The notes under the pieces are model-generated. The model had not been told where the DNA came from, searched no databases, and worked only from the letters and a program-made list of their open reading frames with translations. Position numbers and translations under genes: made by a program. DNA of 64,000 nt, from the NCBI RefSeq assembly GCF_900110085.1, contig NZ_FOCK01000011.1:1-64000 (forward strand). Direction: 5' to 3'. The stretch comes from Prevotella sp. ne3005 (GTDB lineage Bacteria > Bacteroidota > Bacteroidia > Bacteroidales > Bacteroidaceae). Shown here one piece after another: positions 52,385 to 60,471 of the stretch. Within the stretch, counting starts at the first letter, position 1. Each line of letters opens with the position of its first letter.

Positions 52385-52500
52385 CCTTTGTCATCTCGAC
52401 AGCCCCCTTGTCATCTCGAGCGCCCCTCTTTGTCATCTCGACTAAGCGCAGCGCATGGAGAGATCTCATGAGATATCTCGACTACGCTCGATATGACAGG
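52385..52500. repeat. Palindromic intergenic repeat element
   Basis: Three copies of TTGTCATCTCGA (about 52389, 52407, 52430) are followed by an imperfect large hairpin: TGTCATCTCGA near 52431 pairs with TCGATATGACA ending near 52498, with an inner GAGATCTCATGAGATATCTC. It resembles the REP-like TGTCAT..TCGAG elements found in many Bacteroidota, lying between the GH2 and HU-chimera genes. Confidence 0.65.
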
Positions 52501-52520
52501 GAATGTTTAATGTTTAAAGT

Positions 52521-52724
52521 ATGAGTCAGAAGTTTATTAAGTCAAAGAACAACAACCAGTACAATGCAGCCTACGGGCAGTATTTCGCCACGGCAGTGTA
52601 CAACAGTCATTTCGTGGGAACCGACGAGTTGGCGGAGTTCATCCAGCGTCAGGCCAGTGTGAAGAAGAGTGACATCACGGCCGTACTCACGGCACTGGGA
52701 GCCACCTCGTGCATGGGTATGTAG
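52521..52724 (+). CDS. HU-N-terminus/smalltalk chimera, 67 aa
   Basis: Residues 1-50 (KSKNNNQYNAAYGQYFATAV, ELAEFIQRQASVKKSDI) look like the N-terminal half of an HU-like protein. The last 16 (ITAVLTALGATSCMGM) equal the smalltalk end. The DNA at about 52673-52729 is nearly identical to the loci at 374-430 and 31668-31724. No HU C-terminal half exists in the 36 bases before the converging protease gene. Either a fused remnant or a genuine small protein type. A strong terminator follows. Confidence 0.62.
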   Translation: MSQKFIKSKNNNQYNAAYGQYFATAVYNSHFVGTDELAEFIQRQASVKKSDITAVLTALGATSCMGM

Positions 52725-52730
52725 ACAAGC

Positions 52731-52765
52731 AGAAGCGGAAGCCGAGTGGCTTCCGCTTCTTTATT
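52731..52765. terminator. Strong bidirectional terminator
   Basis: AGAAGCGGAAGCC (52731-52743) pairs perfectly with GGCTTCCGCTTCT (52748-52760) around GAGT, followed by TTATTT. It serves the small gene and, in reverse, the protease gene that ends at 52761. Confidence 0.88.
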
Positions 52766-55121
52766 TCACAACTCGTTTCTGGCCGTGGATGATGTAGATG
52801 CCCTTGGGCAGCGATTTCAGTTCTGAAGATTTGCCTACGCGCACACCGTTGAGATTGTAGACATCGGCATCTTCCTCGTCGAGTTCAACAGGCGCAATGC
52901 CCGAGCCACCTGTTATATTGAAGATGGTGTCGGAGTTCAGACCGTTCAGTTTCTTATTTTCACCACGTTCTATGGCATAGACGATGATGCCATAGTATTC
53001 ATCGACATTCAGGTCATTGAATTGGAAGGCGATATCCATGGATTGTCCGACGGCGAGCTTGACATTTACGGTCTGAGAATTGACGCTATGATAGGTGCCT
53101 TTCGCCTCTGTGTTGTTATAGAGGAGGATACGCAGAGCGTCGTTGTAGGTCTCCGTACCGTTGTTAGTCAGCGACACCTTACCGGAGAGCCGTTGGCCAG
53201 CAACCTTCCTGACGCGCCCATTGGGCTCGCCTGCACCGTCGACCATCACCTTGTCGATGGAGATCTCCACATCCGCCATACTCATCTCAGCCACTTCGAC
53301 GGAGAAAGAGTAGAGCTGCGTGTCGCAGTTTTCCGAGCTGCCGCTCACCACGAAGTTGAACGTACCGCTGCGCTGGGGCGTGTATTCGAGCGTGACTTCG
53401 CCCGTAGCTCCGGGATCGAGGTTCGTACCACCTCCCGCCAGTAGCTGGTAGCTGTCGACGCCCGCCTCGATACTGGCATTACCCCAAACGAATACTGGCG
53501 CATTGAACGACTCGTTTTTGTCGGTGAGATTGATGGTGATCGCCATGGGCTTTCCCACCCGAGGCTCTTCGCTCACCGTTACAGAGTGGATGTCGAAGTT
53601 GAAGGGCCCTTTTGCCGATACATTGCCTTGGGTGGTGGTGGTCATCGTGGTGCCGCTGATGTCGACTTCCACATACGCAGCAAAGGCTTTCTGTCCCCAA
53701 GTCCATGCCGTAGTGCCCGACTCCCTACTAAGGATGCGAATCTGGTATTTCCCATCGCTCAGCCCCGAGCCGAAGGCCACTGGTCTACCCATGCTGATAC
53801 CTTTATTGAATGGGAGGGCATCGGTTTTATACACGTAATTGACCGCATCTTTCAGCGGAGCCTGTTCCAGAATTTCCACCAGCTTACGATCCTGATAGAG
53901 TGCTATGGCATAGTCGTATTCGCGGTCTACTTCAGGATACGACGTGTTGAAGAAGCTGAAGCTTACCGTGATGGCCGGGAAGTCGGCGGATGTCGAGGTG
54001 CGCGTGTAAGAGCCTTTGTCGTCTTTGATGGAGACCCGCTCCACACTGAAGCGTGTTGTTTTCTCCAACGGCTCAGCAGCGGGCTGTATGCCAATGACCG
54101 CATACTGAACGTAAGAGTACCCGCTCGAGCCCGCATTGCCACCAGTGTACTGGTATGTAGGATTGAGCGCTGAGAGCAGGAAGTAGTCATCGCTACTGCC
54201 GCCCCAGCCCCAGTTGACGTGGTAGTAGCCCGCGCCACCCTTGACCTCATAGCCGTCGATGACAAATTCATGGCCTACCTCACCCCTACCCGACGACACC
54301 GAGTTGCCGGAGTAGAGCACAGGGCGCTTGGCAGCCACTTCGCTATAGATCAGCGCATCCCACGATCGGGCGGTATAGACATAACGGGGCACGAATTCTG
54401 TGGTCTCCGCATACCCGAAATCATAGCGCAGCGCTTCACTGACCAGATGACTCTTGGCACTCGAGCTCTCTTTACCATACTTCATAAACACCTTCTCACC
54501 GCAGTCGGCCATCAGTTTGGCCACCGCATCGGCAGCAGCACCCGTATCGGTATCCGAGTACGAGGTCTTCATTTGACTCCAATTGTAGCTGGCGGGCCAC
54601 TGGTAGTAGTGCATCACCTGGGCCATCGCCGTAGCCACACAGCCCGTAGGACAGCCTTCCGGACAGAGGTTGTTGAAGGGCGCCCGCTGATTCCACTTGG
54701 CCTTGACGAGGGGTGCCACATCGGAGTGGGTAGGCACATCAGCGCGGGTAAAGGCTTTCGTGGCGATGCCCACATGATAAGCTTCGAGCAGGGCCTGCAG
54801 GGCAGGCGGAGCCGTCTGGCTGTCGTAGGGGGTGCCACGGCCATAAGCCAGCACGGCAGGCAGATCGTCGTCGGCGCTCATCACGACGTAGCCCGAGGGG
54901 CTGTTGAATACGAAGATGCCCGCATCCTCACCATCGGCCACCTCTGTGACGGCACGGGTGAGCTCTATGGCCTCGCCACGCGTGGTGGCAGCTCCCTGCT
55001 GGCGCAGGAAATCCATTGCGGCACGCTTGGCAGCCTGCTCGCTGACGGGCGCAGCAAGGGTCGTCACCAAGCCAACGATCCAGACGAACGTGGTAATCAG
55101 AATTCTTTTCATACGCATCAT
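52761..55121 (-). CDS. C10-family cysteine protease (interpain/streptopain type), secreted
   Basis: 786 aa. A signal peptide (ends TTLAAP) and an inhibitory-type propeptide (about 25-125) are followed by a catalytic domain with PTGCVATAMAQVMHYY (Cys161), EVGHEFVIDGY (His284) and HVNWGWGG. Several beta-rich domains follow, and the C-terminus VYNLNGVRVGK...PKGIYIIHGQKRVVK resembles the short end motif of many Prevotella secreted proteins. Expected to degrade host or dietary protein. Codons ATG-ATG-CGT-ATG offer starts at 55121, 55118 or 55112. It follows the phosphatase by 7 nt. Confidence 0.87.
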   Translation of the reverse strand: MMRMKRILITTFVWIVGLVTTLAAPVSEQAAKRAAMDFLRQQGAATTRGEAIELTRAVTEVADGEDAGIFVFNSPSGYVVMSADDDLPAVLAYGRGTPYDSQTAPPALQALLEAYHVGIATKAFTRADVPTHSDVAPLVKAKWNQRAPFNNLCPEGCPTGCVATAMAQVMHYYQWPASYNWSQMKTSYSDTDTGAAADAVAKLMADCGEKVFMKYGKESSSAKSHLVSEALRYDFGYAETTEFVPRYVYTARSWDALIYSEVAAKRPVLYSGNSVSSGRGEVGHEFVIDGYEVKGGAGYYHVNWGWGGSSDDYFLLSALNPTYQYTGGNAGSSGYSYVQYAVIGIQPAAEPLEKTTRFSVERVSIKDDKGSYTRTSTSADFPAITVSFSFFNTSYPEVDREYDYAIALYQDRKLVEILEQAPLKDAVNYVYKTDALPFNKGISMGRPVAFGSGLSDGKYQIRILSRESGTTAWTWGQKAFAAYVEVDISGTTMTTTTQGNVSAKGPFNFDIHSVTVSEEPRVGKPMAITINLTDKNESFNAPVFVWGNASIEAGVDSYQLLAGGGTNLDPGATGEVTLEYTPQRSGTFNFVVSGSSENCDTQLYSFSVEVAEMSMADVEISIDKVMVDGAGEPNGRVRKVAGQRLSGKVSLTNNGTETYNDALRILLYNNTEAKGTYHSVNSQTVNVKLAVGQSMDIAFQFNDLNVDEYYGIIVYAIERGENKKLNGLNSDTIFNITGGSGIAPVELDEEDADVYNLNGVRVGKSSELKSLPKGIYIIHGQKRVVK

Positions 55122-55128
55122 GTTTTTT

Positions 55129-56412
55129 TTAATAGGAGGCATCGACGATGGCATCGTATTCGGCCATGGCCTCAGCCATACGGGCATCGAGGTCGGCAAG
55201 GCGGTAGAGACCGTCTTCGTTGGCCGTGAGACCATCGACGGTGATGGATTTGACCATGGGCGTCTCGTCGAATGAGAGCAGGCTACGCTGCTGCAACTGA
55301 TCGACAGACTGATAGACCAGATTGACGGCGACATAGTCGTCGGTGCCGTCGCTCCATTTCTCGAAGACGAGCTTCGAACCGATGGGGGTATGCAACTCGA
55401 GGGCGTGCTCGGTTTCAGGGAACACGAAACCCAGGGCGGCGCCTATGCTGGCCAGATTGGAGTCGTGGCCACAGAGGAACATGATTTTGCGGTCAGGGTG
55501 CTGCAGCTCTTCGCGGATACGGCTCACCAGCGGATAGGCGAGGTTGACAGCAGCTGAGTGGGTGGTGAAGAGCAGAGCATCGTAGACCTCTTTCACAGCA
55601 CAGATATCTCGCCATTGCTGGATCGTGAGTTCATGACCAAAGGCAGTCATGCTCTCCGACTCGTAACATTGCAGTACGAAGGCGTCGGCCACACTGTTGG
55701 CAAGGGTATAACCGCCCTTCATCTTGGGCTCATCACCCTTTTCGAGCTGGAACTGGGTATCGTCGAACCAGAAGTGGGTGGTGTCGCCCTGAAGCGCCGC
55801 AGGGGAGTTGGCCATGTCGAGCACTTCTTCCATGAGCTTCAGCGTGGGCTGTACGCGCTCCATCCAAGCCTTCCATCCACCATTCAGGTTGTTCATCTCG
55901 GCAACGACCTTCATACGGTAGATATCGTTCATCTTAGTGAACTGGGGCGTGAAGACGGGATCCATCTTGTCTTCCTCAAACTTATGGGTGATCTCCACAT
56001 TGGCAAAGGGCAGGAAACCCACAGAGAAGTATTTGGCGGTGGCAAACGTACGCTGGCGGGAGTTGGCGTAGAAGAGCACCTCGTCGCCCTCAGGACGATA
56101 GTTATCGGGCAACAGCCCTTCGTTGACTACCCACTTGCGGAAGAACTGGCCCATCTCCGTTTCGAGCACACCTCCGCGCAGAGACAACTGACTGCTCGAC
56201 GACGTCCACTGGAACCACTCGTGGGGCGTGACGCGCTTGTAGGCCGCACCTCCGGATGACAACGGGGAACGGATGTTATGACGACTCATCACCACCACCT
56301 CTTTGAGTTTATACTTCGCACGGAAGTCGTCCGAACGCTGGATCTGTGCCTGAACATCGATGCCCCAGAGGGTCAGGATGGCAGCCATCACACTGAGAAA
56401 AACATGCTTCAT
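55129..56412 (-). CDS. Secreted histidine acid phosphatase (clade 2)
   Basis: 427 aa with a signal peptide (ends GIDVQA). The active site VVVMSRHNIRSPL (Arg44, His45; RHxxRxP) and the proton donor LCGHDSN (HD) are both present. Clade 2 members include phytases, MINPP and glucose-1-phosphatases; the substrate cannot be told. ATG 56412 gives the signal peptide. Promoter at 56440-56470. Probably one transcript with the C10 protease. Confidence 0.85.
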   Translation of the reverse strand: MKHVFLSVMAAILTLWGIDVQAQIQRSDDFRAKYKLKEVVVMSRHNIRSPLSSGGAAYKRVTPHEWFQWTSSSSQLSLRGGVLETEMGQFFRKWVVNEGLLPDNYRPEGDEVLFYANSRQRTFATAKYFSVGFLPFANVEITHKFEEDKMDPVFTPQFTKMNDIYRMKVVAEMNNLNGGWKAWMERVQPTLKLMEEVLDMANSPAALQGDTTHFWFDDTQFQLEKGDEPKMKGGYTLANSVADAFVLQCYESESMTAFGHELTIQQWRDICAVKEVYDALLFTTHSAAVNLAYPLVSRIREELQHPDRKIMFLCGHDSNLASIGAALGFVFPETEHALELHTPIGSKLVFEKWSDGTDDYVAVNLVYQSVDQLQQRSLLSFDETPMVKSITVDGLTANEDGLYRLADLDARMAEAMAEYDAIVDASY

Positions 56413-56439
56413 AAGCCCAATAGATTTTACTTGATGGGG

Positions 56440-56470
56440 CAAAGATAGTGTTTTTCAGGCAAAAAACCAA
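56440..56470 (-). promoter_or_regulatory. Promoter of the phosphatase/protease pair
   Basis: Minus strand TTG (56470-56468), 20 nt, TATCTTTG (56447-56440). It overlaps the 3' end of cbiB. Confidence 0.65.
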
Positions 56471-57393
56471 GGAATTATGGAAATAATTATCACCATGAGG
56501 ATTTCGGCCACGCGATTGACTCGGATGGCGATGCGCATGTCGTCTGTGGTGAGCGGACGGTCGTTGGAACCTATATAGGGCTTGGGGAAGAGCTGGCCGA
56601 AGTAATAATGAGGGCCTCCGAAACGACAGTCGAGGATGCCTGCGAGGGCGGCTTCGGGATAGCCACTGTTGGGCGAGGCGTGGTTGTGTCCGTATTTAAG
56701 GACGAATTTGAAAATTGAGAATTGACAATTGATAATTGCATGTGGCAGTATCATCAGGAAGGCCGTGAGACGGGCAGGGATATAGTTGGCCACATCGTCG
56801 ATATGGGCAGCCCAGCAGCCGAAGTCGCAATAGCGCTCCGTACGGTAGCCTATCATCGAGTCGAGCGTGTTGACCATCTTATAGGCCAGCATACCAGGGG
56901 TGCCGAGGAGGGCAAACCAGAACAGCGGGGCAATGACACCATCGCTGAGGTTTTCGGCCAATGTCTCGAGGGCTGCGGTGCGCACTTCCTGGGCAGAGAG
57001 TTCGGAGGTGTCACGACCCACGATGCGGGCTACCTGTGCCCTACCCTCTTCCAACGAACGATCGAGGGCGAGGAAGACGGCACGCACTTCGCGGATGAGC
57101 GTGGTGCCTGCGAGGCAGTAGAAGACGATGATGGCGTCGAAGAGAAGTAAGATGTATGATGTGAGATGTGAGATGTAATGGCGGAGGGCGAACGTGAGGG
57201 CGAAGACGGCGATGATGAGGGTGACGGCCATGAGGGCTCCTTTGAGGCGACGATGGGAACCACGATTGAGGCGGTGCTCGCCAAAGGCAATGATCTTACC
57301 AAACCACACCACAGGGTGCGGCAGGCGCTGGGGATCGCCCACCAAGAGGTCGAGCAACCAACCGATTAGCATTGAGCATTGAGGATTGAACAT
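56455..57393 (-). CDS. cbiB: Adenosylcobinamide-phosphate synthase CbiB
   Basis: 312 aa membrane protein. It has LLVGDPQRLPHPVVWFG, LAENLSDGVIAPLFW, NTLDSMIGYR and HASPNSGYPEAALAG, all diagnostic. It attaches the aminopropanol arm to adenosylcobyric acid. Two stretches are encoded by short tandem repeats: HYISHLTSYI (57146-57176, ACATCTC units) and INCQFSIFKF (56711-56738, CAATTNT units), both in variable positions. Start ATG 57393 or 57372; both lie in a repeat. Last gene of the cobalamin operon. Confidence 0.93.
   Translation of the reverse strand: MFNPQCSMLIGWLLDLLVGDPQRLPHPVVWFGKIIAFGEHRLNRGSHRRLKGALMAVTLIIAVFALTFALRHYISHLTSYILLLFDAIIVFYCLAGTTLIREVRAVFLALDRSLEEGRAQVARIVGRDTSELSAQEVRTAALETLAENLSDGVIAPLFWFALLGTPGMLAYKMVNTLDSMIGYRTERYCDFGCWAAHIDDVANYIPARLTAFLMILPHAIINCQFSIFKFVLKYGHNHASPNSGYPEAALAGILDCRFGGPHYYFGQLFPKPYIGSNDRPLTTDDMRIAIRVNRVAEILMVIIISIIPWFFA
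56711..56738 (-). repeat. Heptad array inside cbiB (CAATTNT x4)
   Basis: Plus strand AAAATTG, AGAATTG, ACAATTG, ATAATTG. In gene sense it reads CAATTAT, CAATTGT, CAATTCT, CAATTTT, free of stops in the reading frame. It lies just before the conserved HASPNSG motif. Confidence 0.88.
57146..57176 (-). repeat. Heptad array inside cbiB (ACATCTC x4)
   Basis: Gene sense ACATCTC, ACATCTC, ACATCAT, ACATCTT: exact 7-nt period, encoding part of a membrane-helix boundary. Confidence 0.82.
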
Positions 57394-57445
57394 TGAAGAT
57401 TGAAAATTGAAAATTAAAGCTTAATGCTTAAAGCTCAAAGCTTAA
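57367..57445. repeat. Composite heptad array at the cbiP/cbiB junction
   Basis: Two unit types meet: ATTGAGC/ATTGAAC/ATTGAAA (57371-57415) and AAGCTTA/ATGCTTA/AAGCTCA x6 (57416-57445). The first part also supplies the candidate start codons of cbiB. Confidence 0.85.
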
Positions 57446-57448
57446 AGC

Positions 57449-59014
57449 TTAAAGCAACAAGATCTGATAGATTTTTTCAAGGTCGACGTGATGGCGCACA
57501 TGATCAGCAAGGCGGTTGTATTGTTCTTCCTTGAACGCCTCGTAATTGAAGGTGCTCGCATCCAGACCAATCTTCTCGGCATAGGGACGAAGCAGGAAGT
57601 CGACAAAGGGAGCATTGTCGAGGATGCCATGGACGTAGGTGCCCATGCACTTGTAGCCAACGATATAACCATCAGGACGGCCATCGGAGAGGTGGAGCAA
57701 TGGTGAGGCCGGAGCATCACCAAAGGGACGCGTCTCACCCATGTGGATCTCGTAGCCCTTTAGGCTTTGAGAATTGAAGATTCTTGGACTAGCCAAGCGG
57801 CAAAGCCGAGCGGAAGATTGAAGATTGAAAGTTGAAAGCTGAGCGGAGACTTGGCGGGTGCGCTTGAAGCCACTCATGGTGGTGGTGACGGGAAGAAGGC
57901 CGAGACCAGGAAGGCGCTCGATGTCGCCCTCAACATGATCGGGGTCGCACACCTCGACACCCATCATCTGATAACCGCCACAGATGCCCAATACCGTAGC
58001 CCCTTCGCGATGGGCACGAATGATGGCCTGTGCACAACCGTTACGACGCAGTTCGTAGAGGTCATGGAGCGTGGACTTGGAGCCAGGCAGGATGATGATA
58101 TCAGCCTTGAGCAGGTCGTCGACATTATTGGTATAGAAGAGGTGGATGCGGGGATCCTGTTCGAGGGCGTCGAAGTCGGTATAGTTCGAGAGGTGCTGCA
58201 GCATGACCACAGCCACGTTGACCTTGCCCAGTTCGAGTTGCCACGATTTCTGGGCGAGTGCCACACTGTCTTCCTCCTCGATATGGATATCCTTGAAATA
58301 AGGTACAACGCCTAAGACGGGGATGCCACAGAGGTCTTCGAGCATGCGACGGCCCTCGTCGAAGAGGCGCAGGTCGCCACGGAATTTATTGATGATGATG
58401 CCCTTGATGAGTTGGCGGTCTTCAGGCGACTGGAGGGCGATGCTGCCATAGACGGAGGCGAAGACGCCCCCACGATCGATATCACCCACGAGGATGACAT
58501 CAGCCTTGGCATGACGCGCCATGGGGAGGTTCACCAGATCGGTATCGCGGAGGTTGATCTCGGAGATACTGCCCGCACCTTCCATCACAATGGGGTTGTA
58601 CTTTCCTGACAAGCGGTCGAAAGCCTTACATACCTCCTGACGATAATCAGGAGTATCGTCTTGTCTCCCTGTCTCCTTGTCTCCTTGTCTCCTCCAATAA
58701 TCATAGGCACTCTTACTGCCCATGGGCTTACCATGGAGCACCACCTGCGAGGTGTGGTCGCTCTGGGGTTTCAGGAGCAGCGGGTTCATATCCGTCTCAC
58801 AGGGGATGCCAGCGGCCTCAGCCTGAACAGCCTGCGCACGACCTATCTCCAGTCCATCGGGCGTGGCATAGGAGTTGAGGGCCATGTTCTGCGCCTTGAA
58901 GGGGGCAGGATGATACCCGTCTTGCAGGAATATTCTGCAAAACGCAGCAGCGAGGACACTCTTACCCACATCGCTCCCCGTCCCCACAAACATCAGCGGA
59001 TGAAGTCTTTCCAT
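57449..59014 (-). CDS. cobQ: Cobyric acid synthase (CobQ/CbiP)
   Basis: 521 aa. The ATP-grasp-like N-terminal domain is FVGTGSDVGKSVLAAAFCR, KAQNMALNSYAT and VMEGAGSISEINL. The glutaminase domain has the Cys in LGICGGYQMMG and YVHGILDN. It amidates four carboxyls of the corrin. Two segments absent from typical homologues are repeat-encoded: RRQGDKETGRQDD (58659-58691, octamer AGGAGACA) and LSTFNLQSSARLC...FNSQSLK (57766-57842). ATG 59014 is preferred over a repeat TTG at 59020. Confidence 0.93.
   Translation of the reverse strand: MERLHPLMFVGTGSDVGKSVLAAAFCRIFLQDGYHPAPFKAQNMALNSYATPDGLEIGRAQAVQAEAAGIPCETDMNPLLLKPQSDHTSQVVLHGKPMGSKSAYDYWRRQGDKETGRQDDTPDYRQEVCKAFDRLSGKYNPIVMEGAGSISEINLRDTDLVNLPMARHAKADVILVGDIDRGGVFASVYGSIALQSPEDRQLIKGIIINKFRGDLRLFDEGRRMLEDLCGIPVLGVVPYFKDIHIEEEDSVALAQKSWQLELGKVNVAVVMLQHLSNYTDFDALEQDPRIHLFYTNNVDDLLKADIIILPGSKSTLHDLYELRRNGCAQAIIRAHREGATVLGICGGYQMMGVEVCDPDHVEGDIERLPGLGLLPVTTTMSGFKRTRQVSAQLSTFNLQSSARLCRLASPRIFNSQSLKGYEIHMGETRPFGDAPASPLLHLSDGRPDGYIVGYKCMGTYVHGILDNAPFVDFLLRPYAEKIGLDASTFNYEAFKEEQYNRLADHVRHHVDLEKIYQILLL
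57815..57842 (-). repeat. Heptad array inside cobQ/cbiP
   Basis: Plus strand AGATTGA, AGATTGA, AAGTTGA, AAGCTGA. A shorter stretch of the same type at 57768-57781 flanks a 34-bp GC-richer core with a CTTGG...CCAAG hairpin. Confidence 0.82.
58659..58691 (-). repeat. Octamer array inside cobQ/cbiP (AGGAGACA x4)
   Basis: Gene sense AGGAGACA, AGGAGACA, AGGAGACA, GGGAGACA. The unit length of 8 is not a multiple of 3, so gain or loss of one copy shifts the frame. Confidence 0.85.
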
Positions 59015-59017
59015 CTT

Positions 59018-59050
59018 CAATTTTCAATCTTCAATATTCAATTTTCAATC
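59018..59050. repeat. Heptad array at the cobJ/cbiP junction
   Basis: AATTTTC, AATCTTC, AATATTC, AATTTTC, AATCTTA between the cobJ stop (59051-59053) and the cbiP ATG (59014). Confidence 0.85.
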
Positions 59051-60460
59051 TTACAAATCCCTTCCTGGTTTAAGTTGTTCTGCATCGTCGAAGGTGAGGA
59101 TGGCATTGCAAAGGGTGGCTGCGAGGTTGCTACCGCCCTTGCGCCCTTCGACGATGATCTTAGGAATATCGCGGAAGGGCTTTACCATGTGCTTCGATTC
59201 ACGCACATGAACGAAGCCCACAGGAGCAGCAATGATGCCAGCAGGACGCGCCTTCCCCTTACGAATCAGGTCGCAAAGTTCCATCAGGGCCGTTGGGGCA
59301 TTGCCAAAGGCGAAGAGCGCATCAGGATGTTCCTCGACGGCAAGGCGGATACCTACCTGAGTGCGAGTGATATTCTCATTGACCATTTCTGCGACACGAG
59401 GATCTGAGAGATAACATTTGGCCTCGATGCCCAGACGTTGGAGAGCCCCCTTGCGAATACCACTGGTGACCATCGTCACATCGGTGATGATGGTCTTGAG
59501 TTCGCCTGAGCGCACCTTCTCGTAGAGCGTCTTCACAGCCCCTTCGTCGGTATAGAGGATGCGCTCCATCTCGAAGTCGGCTGTGGTATGGATGGCATGG
59601 AGCAGGGCCCAGAGATGATCCAAAGGATAGTCTTTGCGCGACAGTTCGCTGGCAATGGTGCGGAAGGATTCGATCATGATGTTCTGACCTTTACTGCCTC
59701 CGCCATCGGTGGATGCTGTATAATATCCCCGAGGCGTGATGAACTGACCATCGGAGATATAGGATTGTGAGTTGCCGATGAGGATGACGGTGAACATATC
59801 GACATCCTCAGGGTCGAAGGCTGCGAGGGTGGTGAGTTTCACCTCCTCATCCTCACGCCCTGCCTGACGCACATAACCTACAGGCGTCTCTGCAGCACGC
59901 TCCTGCAAGAAGAGCTCCTGCAGACGGTAGAGCTGCCAGTAGCGGCCATGCGACTTAGGGTTGTAGATGGCTGTCACGAAATCGCCTGTGGCAGCAGCCT
60001 TGATGCGACGCTCGATGACCTCCCAGGGCGTCATCAGGTCGCTGAGGGAGATGATACACAGGTCGTGGCCTATGGGAGCACCAAGCAGGGAGGCGGCTTT
60101 CTGGAAAGCGGAGATGCCCGGGAGGACTTCTATATCGATGTCCACACGCTCCGTTTTTCGTTTCTCACTTCTCATCTCAAGGATGAGAGGCGCCATGCCA
60201 TAGATGCCTGCATCGCCTGAGGAGATGACCACAACGGCCTTTCCCTGTTCTGCCAGGGCGAAGGCCATCTCAGCGCGCTCACGCTCTTTCTTCATGCCTG
60301 TGTCGATGCACTCACACCTAGGTTTCACCTCGGATTCGATGAACTGGAAGTAGTGTTTATAGCCCACGATGGCATCAGCCGTGCGGATGGCATCGAGCAC
60401 GGCAGGGGTGATGTCCTGCGGACTGCCTGGGCCTATGCCTGCAATGATGATTTTTCCCAT
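59051..60460 (-). CDS. CobJ-CbiC fusion: precorrin-3B C17-methyltransferase and precorrin-8X methylmutase
   Basis: 469 aa. Residues 1-245 form an SAM-dependent methyltransferase of the cobalamin type (IAGIGPGSPQDITPAV, ISSGDAGIYGMAP, EVLPGISAFQKAA, AIYNPKSHGR). Residues about 255-465 are CbiC/CobH (HAIHTTADFEMER, ITDVTMVTSGI, GFVHVRESK). Fusion of these two corrin-ring steps is seen in some Bacteroidota. Around residues 95-105 (MRSEKRKTERV) the sequence is repeat-like at DNA level (60152-60179). Confidence 0.93.
   Translation of the reverse strand: MGKIIIAGIGPGSPQDITPAVLDAIRTADAIVGYKHYFQFIESEVKPRCECIDTGMKKERERAEMAFALAEQGKAVVVISSGDAGIYGMAPLILEMRSEKRKTERVDIDIEVLPGISAFQKAASLLGAPIGHDLCIISLSDLMTPWEVIERRIKAAATGDFVTAIYNPKSHGRYWQLYRLQELFLQERAAETPVGYVRQAGREDEEVKLTTLAAFDPEDVDMFTVILIGNSQSYISDGQFITPRGYYTASTDGGGSKGQNIMIESFRTIASELSRKDYPLDHLWALLHAIHTTADFEMERILYTDEGAVKTLYEKVRSGELKTIITDVTMVTSGIRKGALQRLGIEAKCYLSDPRVAEMVNENITRTQVGIRLAVEEHPDALFAFGNAPTALMELCDLIRKGKARPAGIIAAPVGFVHVRESKHMVKPFRDIPKIIVEGRKGGSNLAATLCNAILTFDDAEQLKPGRDL
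60152..60179 (-). repeat. Degenerate heptad array inside cobJ-cbiC
   Basis: Gene sense ATGAGAA, GTGAGAA, ACGAAAA, ACGGAGC: period 7 but only moderately conserved. It sits in the loop before the conserved EVLPGISAF motif. Confidence 0.55.
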
Positions 60461-60471
60461 ATCTCTTTGGA

